NCBI RefSeq assembly: GCF_006716565.1
Contig: NZ_VFPG01000002.1
Location: 620,001 to 684,000, forward strand
DNA from: Nocardia bhagyanarayanae
GTDB taxonomy: Bacteria; Actinomycetota; Actinomycetes; Mycobacteriales; Mycobacteriaceae
DNA length: 64,000 nt
Reading direction: 5' to 3'
Below the pieces are notes generated by a model. That model had not been told where the DNA came from. It saw nothing but the letters and a program-made list of their open reading frames with translations, and did no database searches. Below, in pieces: positions 42,518 to 53,397 of this stretch. How positions within the stretch are numbered: position 1 is the first letter of the stretch; each line of letters begins with the position of its first letter. The position numbers were made by a program, and so were the translations under genes.

Positions 42518-45500
42518 TCACACCGGCAGTAGCTCCTCCCCATTCCACGTGAACCTCGCCGTCGTCACCGCGTCCTGCCCGTCCCCGCTGATGATCTGGT
42601 GTATCCCGATCCCACTCAACTCCGCATATGTGCACCACTCGTGGTCCGATGTCAGCACCAAGTCCAAGTCCAAAGCTGAGAGCAGCGCGAAAATCTGGCC
42701 GCGGTTGGCGGTGTCCACGCCCACGAACACTTCATCGAGCATGATCATGCGTGGTGCGCAGGGTGTGGTTTGGTAGTGGGCGGCGACCGCGGCGAACAGC
42801 GGGAGGTGCAGGGCTATGGCCTTCTCGCCGCCGGACAGGGCGCCGTGGAGTTTCTTGGTCAGCTCTTGGAAGCCGTCGCCGGAGCCGCGGTCGACCTTGA
42901 CGATGAATTGGTGCCATTTGGTGTAGTCGAAGACCTGGGTGAGTTGTTGCTCCCAGCTGGTGGCGGTATCGGCGGCCTTGGCGGCTTCGATGCGTTCGCG
43001 CAGGAATCGATGCAGGGATTCGCGGTCGGTCTCCGTCAGTCGCGCGGGGTCTTTGAGCAGCAGGTCGCGCGCGGCCTTGGTGCCGGGCGGCAATCTTTGC
43101 CGACTTGCCAGACGAGTTCGACCGCGACGTTGGACGCGGTGCGCACCATTTTCAGCCGGGCGTTCATTCCGTCGACCAGCTCGTTTGCCTGCCGGATGCG
43201 GGCGGCCAGGTGGCGGCGGGTGTCGCCGGTGAGGGTGTGGTCGAACAGGCGGCGTTCGTGTTCGGTGATCTCGTTCTCCGCTTGCTTGGCTTCGTCCTCG
43301 ATGATGCGCAGCAGTTCGGCGCAGCCCACGCGCACGCCGTCGATGACCGCGGCGAATACCTGGACCTCGCCATCGGATTCGAGATCGAGATCGGCGCGGG
43401 TGCTCAAGGCGGTGCGGCATTCGTGGACCGAGTCGGCGAGTCTGCGCATCGCCTCGCTGATGTTCGTCGGTGAGTGGGGGATGGTCGGCCAGGCCGCCGA
43501 GATCATCCGGGCGGCGTCGAGCGCGGCGCGCACACCCTCGGATGCGGCGAGGGTCGCGCGGAATTTCGGCAGGTCGGGGAACCGGCTGTCCTCAGGGAAG
43601 GTGCCGCCGGCCAGGTGGCGGAACCGCAGCGCGACTTCGTCACGGGTCGCGATCGCGGTGTCGCGGGCCGCGAGGTCGGTGGTGCGCTGGGAATCGAGTC
43701 TGCCGAGCCGGTGTGCGAGGTCGGTGAGAGTGGCGCGGTCGGTTTTTATCGAATCGTTGAGTGCGCGGATTCGCACGCGCACTTGATCGATCCGGGTCAG
43801 CGTCTGCTGGTAATCCTGCCCGGCGGATTCCTCGATCGCCGCGAGTTCGGCTGCGGCGCGGCGGTATTCGTCCTCAGCTGCGGCGGCGGTCTTGGCGTAG
43901 GTGGTGGCGTCGGCCGCGGACTGTTCGGCGAGAGCCTGAGCCGTGTCCGCGGTGCCTCGGGCGGCGCGCAGGTCGGCGTGAGAGTCCAGCCACGCACCGG
44001 CCTGACCGGAAAAATTCTCGATGGCCTCGACGACGAGTCCCAGCGCGGGACGGTCGGTGGGCAGCCCGGTCTCGGCGGCGGCGACTGCCAAGGCGTGCTG
44101 GGTTTGGCGCACCTCGCCTTCGCGGGTGGTGAGTGTGGTCGCGCGGTCGCGTACCTGAGCGTCGGCGGTCGACAGCGCCGATTCCGTTCTGGTGAGCTGT
44201 TTCTCGGCCGCGTCGACCGCGGTGAACGCCGGCAGGTTCGCTCGCTCGGACTCGATGAGTGCGCGGTGGGCAGCGCAGTGGTCCAGTTGTTCGCGCAGTT
44301 CGTCGAGGCGGCGGTCGTGCGAGGCGATCTCGGCGAGCAAGCGCTGGATGCGCGCCTCGCGTGCCTTGGCTCGGGTCGATGCCCCGATGAAGGTGGGGTG
44401 AACCTTCGACCACGAGCCGGTCGCGGTGGCCAAGCGCCAGGCGCCGTCTGCCCCGACGGCGGCGACCGCTTCTCCGGGCAGACGTTCGCCGAACGCGATG
44501 CTCGACAGCAACCGGTGCACCTGCTCCGGCGCGACGTCCGCGCCGGGCACCGGGACCAGCACCTCGGCGAGCGAGCGGCCGGAAACAGGTTCGACCGCTG
44601 CCGGATCGGCGAACAGATCGTGGCCGGCCACCTCGCCTCGTGCCCCCACCCATGCGTCGAGCAGTCCGCAGGACTCCAACGCGGCTTCCACGCCCGCCGC
44701 GGTTCGGGGCGCGAGACCGTCGGCGAAATCGATCAACCGCCACAGCGGTGCGCCAGCACGCCCCGCGCGGTCGGCGGTACGCCAGCGCGGTGGCTCGGGC
44801 GGGATGTCCTGTTCGAGGGCCAACTGTTCGCGCTCGTCCGCACAGGCGTCTCGCAGCACCGTCACGGCGTCGATCTCGTTCTGGTGCTGGGTCTCTTGCC
44901 GGGTCGCCTCCTGCAGACGCAGGGTCGCGGCGCGATTGGCCGCTTCGACCAACGCGGGCCGGTCCTCGACCAGATCGGAAATGGCATCCGGGTCGTCGAA
45001 CGACAGCGCGTCACACGAGCCCGCCCAGGACCGCACGGCCTCGCGCAGTGTGCCGAGTTCGGTTTCGAATGCGCGCTCGGACTCCGCGTGTTCGTGTTCG
45101 GCCGCGAGCAGTGCGGCGCGAGCCTTGTCGAGGTCCGTCTCTGCGTCGGTGCGTCGCGTGACGGCGTTGTCGTGGCGCGTGAGCACCGTGAGCATGTGGT
45201 CGACCTGGCCGCGCTTGGCGCGGACGGCGGCGCTGAGCAGTGTCCGGCTCTGCCGGGAACCGGGGTCGGCGGCGAGCTCGTGGTGGATGCCGGTCATACC
45301 CGCGCGGCGAGCCGACTGACCGGCCTCGATTCCGGCGGTGGCCACCACTCGTTCCCATTGGTCGACGGCCTGGAGTGCCGTGGCGTGCTTCGCCCCATCC
45401 CGCTCGGCCCGGCTGAGCAGCTCGGCGGATTTCGCCTCGGCGTCGTCGGCCCATCGGCGCGCTTTCGCGGTCTCGCGGCGACGGTCGTCCAGTTCGAGGC

Positions 45501-46548
45501 CCTTCTGGTAGGCGGGCGACTTGATCAATCCCTCGCGCTCGCCTTCGGCGACCGACAGATTGGCTTCCGAGTTCCCCACGCGCTCCTGGGTTTCCAGTTC
45601 GAGCGCTGCGGTCCGCTCGTACTCGGCCGCGGACGACTTCGCGGCCTCGGCCAGCTTGTCCATCTCGGTGGTCGCGGTGCTGAGGTTCGCGGCCGCGGAA
45701 CGCAATACCCGCTGCGCGTAGGTTTGTTGCTGGCGGGCCAGCTTTCGGGTGGCCGCCACCTCCTCGCCCAGGCGGGCGAGTCGTTCGCGCTGGGCGTCGA
45801 GTCGCTCGAATCCCTCGGCCAGGTCGGCTATCTCGTCTCGATCGAGCGGGGGCAGCGCGCTGGACAGCAGTGACGACAGCAGGGCCGGGTCCAGCCGCTG
45901 CGACAGTTTGGGGGTGCGCAGTTGCAACAGTGCGGTGATCAGCGCGTCGTAGCGGTCGGCTCCCATGACCGGGAACAAGGTCGAGCGCACCGCCGCCCGG
46001 TAGTCCGCGGCATTCTCGTGCACCGTCCCCTGCTCGCCGAGCCGCTCGGCGAGGGCCGCCTTGGTCAGCGGGCGGTTCGCGTCGGTCAGTGCGAAGGAAT
46101 CCGGTGCGTCCGGGTCCGAGACGCGCAGCGCGGTGGTGAAGTAGTCAGCGTGCACGGCCGTCGTCCGTGAGGTCGCTTGCAGGCGCGCCCCGCAGGTGAA
46201 CCACCGGCCCGGTTCGCCAGGGAAACGGAACTCCAGCCACACATACCCGACGCGGGTCGCTCCGGAAGCGCCTTCCCCCATCAGATTCCAGTGCATGGTG
46301 CGCTCGTTGGTGCCGAAGGTGGACAGCCGGTTCGCTCGCAGGTTCGCATCGAACAGGAAGGGCAACAGCAACTCGAGCGCCTTGGACTTGCCGCTGCCGT
46401 TCGGTCCGCGCAACAGCAGACGGCCGTCGTGGAATTCGAGGATCTCGTCGTAGTAGCGCCAGACGTTCACGATGCCTGCCCTGGTGGGCATCCATCGCGG
46501 TTCCCGTTCGGCGGTGGGCACGAGGTTCGGCAATGCGGTGACGGTCAT
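42518..46548 (-). pseudogene. jetC: Wadjet type II SMC-like ATPase JetC (TIGR02680), frameshifted
   Basis: SMC-like ATPase of the Wadjet plasmid-defence complex, which extrudes DNA loops. The N-terminal frame (from 46548) has Walker A LRGPNGSGKSK (46-56) and the long coiled coil. It runs out of frame near 43091-43095, where 'VELVWQVGKD' turns into unrelated sequence. The continuation, in another frame, has 'LPPGTKAARDLLLKDPARLT', the ABC signature ALSGGEKAIALH and Walker B 'RMIMLDEVFVGVD'. Inserting one base would restore a ~1343-aa protein of normal family length. As it stands the product lacks signature and Walker B and would be dead. The ATG overlaps the jetB stop by 4 bases. A read error is an alternative. 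Confidence 0.85.
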
Positions 46549-47798
46549 GAGGAGTCCTCGGGAGCGGGGGACGTGCGAATGCCGCTGACGCGATAACGGG
46601 CGGCCGCGGGGAGCGGGACGACCAAGCCCGATGCCTGGGTGCGGACGAGTCCGAACGATCTCAGGACCACCAGCGCATCGGCCACCAGTTGCCGGGCGCC
46701 TTCCTCACCCTGGTAGGTGCGCGCCCAACGCGGGAACTTCGTCAGCAGGTCGGCGGCAGCGCGGCGCAGCTGCTCGTCGGTGGCGGGGCCGGACATCGTG
46801 TCCAGCAGGAGCAAGGCAGCGACCTTCGCCGTCGCGGCATCGTCAGGGAAACGTGAGTCGGTGGCAATGGCTTCCGGATCGACGAACAGTACCCCCTCGG
46901 CTCGTTCTTCGAGCGCGAAACCACCCTGGTCGGCGGCTCTGCGCAGGAGTTGCCTGCCGGTCGGGGACGTAAGGTAGGCGCGCTCGTCGGCGGTGAGTTC
47001 GTCGAAATAGACGACCGGGTCATCGACCAAACGGCGAAACACACTGTGCCGCAACCACAGATTGCGCTGAGTTTCGGAAATGCCCGAGGTGTCGGTGTGT
47101 TTGGCGGGGTAGCTCGCGGGACCATACCGGCGCTCCCGGACCAGTTCGGCCAGTAGTTCATTCACGCGCAGCGGCACTTCCGCCGTCGGGATGCCGAGCT
47201 GGGACGGTCCGGTCGGCGCGGCGAGCAGCCGCAACAACAGTGTCGCGTCGACACGGAAGAGAACCTTGGCGGAATCGGAATCCACGTAGGATTCGGTGAC
47301 GCCGTCGATCACCTGTAGGACGCCGAACGACTCGAGCAGTCGCAGGACGTCCACGAACGCCATACGATGGGCGCGTGCGGCGGAGTCGAAGTTCGCGAGC
47401 AGCGGGTCCTCGGCGGTGGCTGCCCGCACGCGGCCGGCCAGCAAGCCGATTGTCGTCACCGGCGCGGCGAAGAGCTCGGCGGCGGTGACACACAGCAGGA
47501 CATACCGCAGCCTGTCGAATTCGGCTCTGCTAGAACGCATCCTGCGAGCGGGTCGGGTCGGGTCTGGTGCCGTGCGCACCTTGACCAGCCGGGCGTATCC
47601 CAGGCGCGGCTCCACGATGAGCGTCCACCCGCAGTAGTAGTCGAACCACTTCGCGATCGGATCGCGCCGCCGCCGGACGATGTCGAATACCTCCGGCGCG
47701 TCGCCCTCCACCATCAGCGGGGCGGCGAGCAGGTGCCGCACGCCGCGGGCGACCTCCGTGCGTTCGGCGATCACCATCTGATTTGTGAGGTCACTCAT
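46545..47798 (-). CDS. jetB: Wadjet type II protein JetB (TIGR02678)
   Basis: A 417-aa protein of the TIGR02678 family, the MukE-like kleisin-associated subunit of type II Wadjet. Family-typical features are the start 'ERTEVARGVRHLLAAPLMVE', 'FDYYCGWTLIVEPRLGYARLVK', 'RYVLLCVTAAELFAAPVTTI', 'DSDSAKVLFRVDATLLLRLL' and 'QRNLWLRHSVFRRLVDDPVV'. It is predicted to be made of winged-helix domains that bind JetA and the JetC head. The frame is intact, unlike its neighbours. It lies 30 bases after jetA, and its stop overlaps the jetC start, so the three were one translation unit. Confidence 0.9.
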   Translation of the reverse strand: MSDLTNQMVIAERTEVARGVRHLLAAPLMVEGDAPEVFDIVRRRRDPIAKWFDYYCGWTLIVEPRLGYARLVKVRTAPDPTRPARRMRSSRAEFDRLRYVLLCVTAAELFAAPVTTIGLLAGRVRAATAEDPLLANFDSAARAHRMAFVDVLRLLESFGVLQVIDGVTESYVDSDSAKVLFRVDATLLLRLLAAPTGPSQLGIPTAEVPLRVNELLAELVRERRYGPASYPAKHTDTSGISETQRNLWLRHSVFRRLVDDPVVYFDELTADERAYLTSPTGRQLLRRAADQGGFALEERAEGVLFVDPEAIATDSRFPDDAATAKVAALLLLDTMSGPATDEQLRRAAADLLTKFPRWARTYQGEEGARQLVADALVVLRSFGLVRTQASGLVVPLPAAARYRVSGIRTSPAPEDSS

Positions 47799-47828
47799 CC
47801 GCGGCCCCCCGTTCTTCCGGTCCGGTGT

Positions 47829-49354
47829 TCACGCGGACATCTCGCGCCGCAGGCCGCCGCCGCGGACGATTTCGACGATGTAGTCGGGACCGCGGAAGAT
47901 GCCGCGCGATGTGCTCAACTCCGCGATCGCGCCATCCGACGGTGGGCGCAAGGCGATCTCGACGCGACCGTCGGAGGTGCTGCCGCGACGCATGCCGCCC
48001 GAACCGGGGGCGCAGGCCAGTGCCCGGTCGAGCAGCTCGAGCAGCCGCTCGAGCACGCCGTGCTCGAGCTTCCCGAACGACGAAAGCCGTACGGCGCCAC
48101 CGGTGTCGAGCATGTCCCACGCAGCCTCCAGCTCCGCGCGTTCGATCGCGGCGCGCGCCTTGCGCTCGGCTCTGATCGCGGCGACATCGGGAATCGCTCC
48201 GGTGCGGCCGTAGCGTTCGGTGCGGCCGGAGGCGCGCAGCAGCGGGGAGACTTCGACAGCGGGCGCCGACGACCAGGATTCGGTGTAGCCGACCAGCTCG
48301 GGGTCCGCGTGCGCAAGGTGCGCGTGCCGCGCCGATCCGAGGCCGAACACCGTGACCACAGACGGTGCAGATCGTCTTGGTCGGACAGGACCGAGAACCA
48401 GCGCGCAAGTTCGCGGAAGTCCGATACGGCGCTGCTGGAACGACGACGCGACTCGGTGATCCGGTCGAGCACCTGCAACAGGGAGACGATGGCCTTGCGC
48501 CCGACGGCGCGGAGCTGGTCGATGCGCGGCGCTGCCCCGTCCGTCGGGAGGAACCAGGCGCGCAGACCCTCCCAGCGTGCGCGACGCTGCTCGAGCCAGG
48601 CCGCCGCCGGATCGGCTCCCGCGAGCCGGGGCAGATCGGCGCCGAGCAGAGCACGCTGATGGGCACGGGTGACGCCGTGATCCTCGACCGCTTGGATTCG
48701 CGCGGCGACGGTCTGGGTGCGGTGCTCGATGTCGGTGAGGAATTCGCGCAGGTAGGCGACGGTGGCGGCCTTGACCTCGTGGAATACCGTGAGGTCGACG
48801 CTCTCGTCGCGCAGCAGGCGCTGCAGTTCGCCGTTGAACTGTTTGGTGTTGCCGCGCAACGCCTCGAGGTGGGCCTCGAGTTCGGTGAGTGTGGTGAACA
48901 CGCGGCGATTCGAACCCGATTCCAGCTCCCGCAGCAGATCGGCAAGGCGGTCGGCGATCGCGTCGAGGACCGCGGTCTGTAACGCGCCGGTCGTAGCCAG
49001 AACCGTCATCGCGTGCACGACGCCGGCGAAAGCCGCCTCACTTTGTTTGGTCAGCGAGTACTGCAGGTTGCGGCGCTCGTATTCGGCGGCGGTGCGGTAG
49101 TTCTCGGTGTGGTTCTGGACAATGTCCACGAGGTTCCAGTCGCGCAGTTGCCCCAGAGCGTGGGTGAGGTCGTCGTCCTCGATGGCTTCGAGCCAGCCGA
49201 CCGTGCGCAGCCGGGACCGGACGCCGTCGATCCCGAGAGCGGTTTCCATCCGTTCGTTGGCCTCGCCGAAGGCATGGAGGATGGACACATACAGGCCCGC
49301 GCGATCTCCGGTGGTGAACCGGAACATCTCGGATGGCACCCGAATCGGATCCAT
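47829..49354 (-). pseudogene. jetA: Wadjet type II protein JetA (TIGR02677), frameshifted
   Basis: A TIGR02677-family kleisin-like (MukF-like) subunit. The N-terminal ~330 residues begin MDPIRVPSEMFRFTTG and include 'QYSLTKQSEAAFAGVVHAMT'. They lose frame near 48352-48362 after 'DLHRLWS'; the other frame continues with 'VFGLGSARHAHLAHADPELV', the conserved next block, up to 'RGPDYIVEIVRGGGLRREMS'. One missing base explains the shift, and the restored protein has ~508 residues. The ATG at 49354 (MDPIRVP) is preferred, because GGGGAGG lies 5 bases upstream; an in-frame start at 49408 has none. JetA bridges the JetC heads, so a truncated form should break the complex. A read error is an alternative. 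Confidence 0.85.
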
Positions 49355-49409
49355 CGAACCTCCCCTCGGCTGACGGTCAGCAGCAACCATAAGCCGCGGG
49401 ACCGACATC

Positions 49410-50624
49410 TCACGGTGCTATGTCGGCTAGCAGCCGATCGACGACGCGCTCCTGCGGTAGCGCTATCCCGGATCGGCTGATGTGGTCGGACAGCTCGGCA
49501 TCCCACGGCACGGGCGTCACCCGGCCCGCGCGCGGGCCTTCGGTGCCGACCGCAGAGAGGTAGTCGTCGCTGGTCATCCGCCATGGGAGGGCGCCGAATC
49601 TGGAGACGATGTTGGCCGCGATGCGTAAGCCTTCGCCATCGAAATCCCCGTGGTAGCGCAGTGTCGCGCCCGCGTTCGACAACAACTCCAGCAGGACGGC
49701 GGCGGCGCTGCTCGGCCATCCGGATATACACACCATCGGCGGGCAGTGCGAGCCGAAGCGGACCAGGGCCGTCGCGAGAATGCTGGGATTCTCCACGACC
49801 CAGACGGTCTCGGCCGCCTCGGGTACGCGGCTGACGGTGCGCAGTTGTTGAAGACTCAGTACCGCGGCGAGGCCCGATCCTGCGCAGGTCCGCAGGATCG
49901 GACCGACCGCAGCGTCGCCGCCGATGGTCGGCAGTCCGGCGGCCAGCACCGTCGAGGACAGTTCGTCGTCGGAGATGCCCGCACGCGCCCACAGCCGCCG
50001 CAGGCCGACCGCGTCGGCGGGAGGTTGCGCGTCGTAGAGGACGGTCAGCGCGCGAACGACGATGGTGTGCAGGCGAGAGCCGTCGTCGAGCGCGTGGGGA
50101 TCTCCGAGCACGTTCGCCGCGAACACGGGAAGTTGCACTCCGGTGCCCGGCAGTTCGCGCAGGACTCGCAACGCGCGGTCGAGCTCGGTCTTGGTGCGCG
50201 TCACCGATCCCGCGATCAGGCCGTTGCGCCGCATCGCCGCTGCCCACGCAGCAAGGGCGGGCTGGGCGCACACCACGTCATGATTTGTGAGCCACTCCCA
50301 CAACAGATTTCGCTCTTCCATCGCAGCCGCTCGTTGCGCGGACCGGTCCGGGATCGGGCCGGTCCGGTATTCGAGCGCGGTTCTGGTGTCACAGCCCGCG
50401 ATCTCGCGCAAGGCGCTGTCGATGGTGGCCAGATGCACGGTCGCGTACTCACCGGGCAGGCGAGCGAGCCCGAGCAGGTCGGCTACCGCGACCTGCTGCG
50501 CGGCGGTTAGAGGCCCCACACGCACCCGCTGGACCGCGCGACCCGAGGAGAAGCGTTGATACAGCGCATCCCACAGTGGCGCGAGGTCTGCAGAAAGCCG
50601 AGCTATCGCCTGCTCGGCGCTCAA
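49410..50624 (-). CDS. jetD: Wadjet type II nuclease JetD (TIGR02679/DUF2399)
   Basis: A 404-aa TIGR02679 protein, the Toprim-type topoisomerase VI-like nuclease that cuts DNA in Wadjet. The C-terminal Toprim part has 'WVVENPSILATALVRF', 'PPMVCISGWPSSAAAVLLEL' and the acidic metal site 'LRYHGDFDGEGLRIA' (D-x-D). The N-terminal ~200 residues are the DUF3323-like winged-helix region ('RVRVGPLTAAQQVAVADLLG'). The frame is intact. It lies first in the operon, 55 bases ahead of jetA; many Wadjet loci have jetD last, so the order is D-A-B-C. A nuclease kept with broken jetA and jetC would have no loading complex. Confidence 0.9.
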   Translation of the reverse strand: MSAEQAIARLSADLAPLWDALYQRFSSGRAVQRVRVGPLTAAQQVAVADLLGLARLPGEYATVHLATIDSALREIAGCDTRTALEYRTGPIPDRSAQRAAAMEERNLLWEWLTNHDVVCAQPALAAWAAAMRRNGLIAGSVTRTKTELDRALRVLRELPGTGVQLPVFAANVLGDPHALDDGSRLHTIVVRALTVLYDAQPPADAVGLRRLWARAGISDDELSSTVLAAGLPTIGGDAAVGPILRTCAGSGLAAVLSLQQLRTVSRVPEAAETVWVVENPSILATALVRFGSHCPPMVCISGWPSSAAAVLLELLSNAGATLRYHGDFDGEGLRIAANIVSRFGALPWRMTSDDYLSAVGTEGPRAGRVTPVPWDAELSDHISRSGIALPQERVVDRLLADIAP

Positions 50625-50732
50625 CGAGTGGCCTCGGGGCGGTCGACTTCGATCAGGTGGCTCATGGTGAGCAATTGTCGCCCGTTTGTCCCGTTCCGGC
50701 CTTGCCCGGGCACTTCCGCATCGCGAACTCGC

Positions 50733-51146
50733 TCACCACATGGGAGTCGGGACGGTTCCCGGAACGACAGGCCTGAGTCTGCGTCTATTGCCCGAAGTGT
50801 CCGAAACCCACCTCGGCGCAGTCAGTTTCCACTCGACCCTCGACTTCGCACCATCTAGTGATTCGCGGATGATATCGGGATGCCCCGCGTACTGGACGGT
50901 TTCGGCTGCGATATGCAGCAGCGTCCGCCGCGCACCGGGCTCGAACCGTGGCGCATCAGGCAGCGGATTGGAGACGTTGAGGTCGGGCAGTTCGCGCAGC
51001 GGCTGGTCGGTCTCGGCCGCGACTTTCTCGTACTCGGCGAGCACGCGCGCCAGGCTCTCACCCGGCAGCATATCGGCTGACGCTCCGGTCGCCAGCTTAA
51101 GATGGCGAAGTGAAATGCCCTCACGGTGTAGTGCCGATGAGGACAC
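50733..51146 (-). pseudogene. DinB/DUF664-like fragment
   Basis: The middle of this open frame ('LARVLAEYEKVAAETDQPLR' and 'TLLHIAAETVQYAGHPDIIR' then ESLDG) matches the C-terminal half of DinB/DUF664 (mycothiol-dependent transferase-like) proteins. The usual N-terminal half with its first metal ligands is missing, and after the normal end of the family (ESLDGAK) the frame continues for ~35 unrelated residues. This is best read as a remnant at the right edge of the accessory island, between jetD and lipA. Confidence 0.6.
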
Positions 51147-51173
51147 TCATCTGGACGTACCGACCAATGCCCG

Positions 51174-52214
51174 TCAACTACCGAAGCGGGCGAGGACGGA
51201 GGAGGCTTCCTGGGAAGCGGTGCCTTCCTCGGCGAGATGGGCCATGGCGGGGGCGATTTCGCGGCCGTGGTGGGTCATCGCCTGGGCGTAGAGGCGGCCC
51301 GCTCGGTAGGAGGAGCGGACGAGGGGGCCTGCCATTACTCCGGCGAAGCCGATTTCTTCGGCGACCTTGGAGTGTTCGACGAATTCTTCCGGCTTGACCC
51401 AGCGGTCCACGGGATGGTGGCGGGGGGAGGGGCGGAGGTATTGGGTGATGGTGAGGATGTCGCAGCCTGCCTCGTGGAGGTCGCGCATGGCCTGGGTGAC
51501 TTCCTCGGGGGTTTCGCCCATGCCGAGGATGAGGTTGGACTTCGTGACCAACCCAGCCTCGCGCGCGGCGGTGAGCACCGCGAGGGAGCGTTCGTAGCGG
51601 AAGGCCGGGCGGATGCGCTTGAAGATGCGCGGGACCGTCTCGAGGTTGTGGGCCAGGACTTCCGGGCGGGAGGAGAAGACCTCGGCGAGTTGGTCGGGGT
51701 CGGCGTTGAAGTCGGGGATGAGGAGTTCGACGCCGGTGTTGGGGTTCAAAGCCTTGATGGCGCGGACGGTTTCGGCGTAGAGCCAGGCGCCGCCGTCTTC
51801 CAGGTCGTCGCGGGCGACGCCGGTGATGGTGGAGTATCGCAGGCCCATGGCCTGGACGCTTTCGGCGACGCGGCGGGGTTCGTCGCGGTCGAGGGCTGCG
51901 GGTTTGCCGGTGTCGATCTGGCAGAAGTCGCAGCGGCGGGTGCATTGTTCGCCGCCGATGAGGAAGGTGGCCTCGCGGTCTTCCCAGCATTCGAAGATGT
52001 TGGGGCAGCCCGCTTCTTCGCACACGGTGTGCAGACCCTCGCGCTTCACCAGGCCCTTGAGTTCGGTGTACTCGGGGCCCATGGTGGCGCGGGTGCGGAT
52101 CCACTTGGGTTTGCGCTCGATGGGGGTTTCCGCGTTGCGGGCTTCGATACGCAGGAGTTTGCGGCCGTTGGGTGCGGACGCGCTGTGCGGTGTCGGGGTG
52201 TCGACTGAGGTCAC
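51174..52214 (-). CDS. lipA: Lipoyl synthase
   Basis: A 346-aa radical SAM enzyme that inserts two sulphur atoms into protein-bound octanoyl groups to make lipoyl cofactors. The auxiliary-cluster cysteines are in '[12 protein letters not shown]' (C-x4-C-x5-C) and the radical SAM cluster in CTRRCDFC; the C-terminal Ser that binds the auxiliary cluster is in the 'VRSSYRAG' block. The GTG at 52214 overlaps the lipB stop as GTGA, which fixes the start and couples the two genes. Together with lipB and dlaT nearby, it supplies lipoylated E2 subunits. In M. tuberculosis the next gene downstream is the DUF4191 gene; here the defence island is inserted instead. Confidence 0.97.
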   Translation of the reverse strand: MTSVDTPTPHSASAPNGRKLLRIEARNAETPIERKPKWIRTRATMGPEYTELKGLVKREGLHTVCEEAGCPNIFECWEDREATFLIGGEQCTRRCDFCQIDTGKPAALDRDEPRRVAESVQAMGLRYSTITGVARDDLEDGGAWLYAETVRAIKALNPNTGVELLIPDFNADPDQLAEVFSSRPEVLAHNLETVPRIFKRIRPAFRYERSLAVLTAAREAGLVTKSNLILGMGETPEEVTQAMRDLHEAGCDILTITQYLRPSPRHHPVDRWVKPEEFVEHSKVAEEIGFAGVMAGPLVRSSYRAGRLYAQAMTHHGREIAPAMAHLAEEGTASQEASSVLARFGS

Positions 52215-53188
52215 TTCATCGACCTTACGCCTCGGGTGTCGGCGGCCGCCGGGGTGCTCGGGGCTGTGCTGACGCTACTGGTTGCCGCGCCGTTGCCGCC
52301 TGCTTCGACGTCGGCTGCGGGCGCTGTGCTGTCCACGGCCTTCGCGGTCACGTCGCTCGTTTCGGCGGCTTTGGCAGGTGCCGATGTGGTGTCCACGGCC
52401 TTTGCCGCAGCCGCGTCGCTCGTTCCGGCCGCGCCGTCGGCGGCTTTGGCTGCCGTGGCCGGATTCGGCTCGGCCGGCGGGCGCACCGTGGCGCGGGCGA
52501 TGTCGTGATCGCTGACGGGAAGATCGCCGTCCAGCGCGCGCACGATCGCGTCGGCGACCAGCGGCTTGATCTCGGCTACCGTGACTTCGCGGCCGAGTTC
52601 CCGGGTGAGCGTGGTGACGCCAGCGTCGCGGATGCCGCACGGGACGATGGCGCCGAAACCGTCCATGGAATTGCAGTTGAACGAAAGGCCGTGCAGGGCA
52701 ACGCCGCGTTGGACGCGGACGCCGATGGCGGCGATCTTGCGTTCGGGGGACCAGTCGTTGGCGGGCAGCCAGACGCCGGAGCGGCCCTCGACGCGGCCGA
52801 CGGTGAGGCCGAGGTCGGTGCACACCGAGATCAGCGCCTCCTCGAGGCGGCGCACGTACTGGACGACGTCGACGGGCTCGGCAAGCCGGATGATCGGGTA
52901 GCCGACGAGTTGGCCGGGGCCGTGCCAGGTGATCTTTCCACCGCGATCGACCTGCACCACGGGGCTGCCGTCGATGGGCAGGTCCTCTTCCTCGGTGCGG
53001 CGGCCCGCCGTGTAGACGGAGGGGTGTTCGAGGAGCAGCAGGCGATCGGAGCCGAGGCCTTCGGCGCGTTCGGCGGCGATGCTGCGCTGCAGGTCCCAGG
53101 CGGAGTGGTAGTCGATGAGCCCGAGGTCCTCGACGACGATCGGGGTGCGATCGAAGCGGGCGGACCGAGTGGTGCGCGTGTCGTTCAC
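52211..53188 (-). CDS. lipB: Octanoyltransferase with long Ala-rich tail
   Basis: LipB moves octanoyl from acyl carrier protein to E2 and GcvH. The core has '[20 protein letters not shown]', '[16 protein letters not shown]', the catalytic Lys in '[15 protein letters not shown]' and the catalytic Cys in '[14 protein letters not shown]'. The family is ~230 aa; this protein has 325, because ~85 extra residues follow '[12 protein letters not shown]' as an Ala/Thr/Ser-rich low-complexity tail with repeated AKAVD and PAKAAE units. The tail runs into the lipA start (4-base overlap). It is probably disordered and not needed for catalysis. Confidence 0.95.
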   Translation of the reverse strand: MNDTRTTRSARFDRTPIVVEDLGLIDYHSAWDLQRSIAAERAEGLGSDRLLLLEHPSVYTAGRRTEEEDLPIDGSPVVQVDRGGKITWHGPGQLVGYPIIRLAEPVDVVQYVRRLEEALISVCTDLGLTVGRVEGRSGVWLPANDWSPERKIAAIGVRVQRGVALHGLSFNCNSMDGFGAIVPCGIRDAGVTTLTRELGREVTVAEIKPLVADAIVRALDGDLPVSDHDIARATVRPPAEPNPATAAKAADGAAGTSDAAAAKAVDTTSAPAKAAETSDVTAKAVDSTAPAADVEAGGNGAATSSVSTAPSTPAAADTRGVRSMK

Positions 53189-53295
53189 GTCGTTGACGGT
53201 ACGCCCCGCGGTGTGGAACTCGTCAGGGACTCGGTGTGCGGTATGCCACAGGCTTGCGGGGCCGCCTCGGTGCGTTCGTCGGGCGCCGAGGTTGG

Positions 53296-53397
53296 GGCTG
53301 ATCTGCCCGAGCGAAATGGTGGTTCCAACGCGGTGCTGAGCCGCCCTTTCTCTCCCGTCGAATCCATATGACTACGGTCGGTAGAGAAGTGGTGGTT
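53296..53397. repeat. Degenerate palindromic repeat upstream of lipB
   Basis: The block TTTCTCTCCCGTCGA (53347-53361), then CATATGACTACGGTCGG and AGAGAAGTGGTGGTT (to 53397), is a worn copy of the palindrome family seen at 58938-59042 (there ATTTCTCTCCCGTCGAT, AGAGAAATGGTGGTT and CATTTGACTACCGTCG). A further arm GAAATGGTGGTT is at 53313-53324. The surrounding gap 53189-53830 has no credible gene; besides this repeat it holds the tandem repeat at 53660-53834. Confidence 0.6.

Noticed and set aside
43474..45873. A 799-aa plus-strand open frame within the Wadjet region
   Set aside because: Antisense to the jetC coiled coil; Gly/Arg-rich with no motif.
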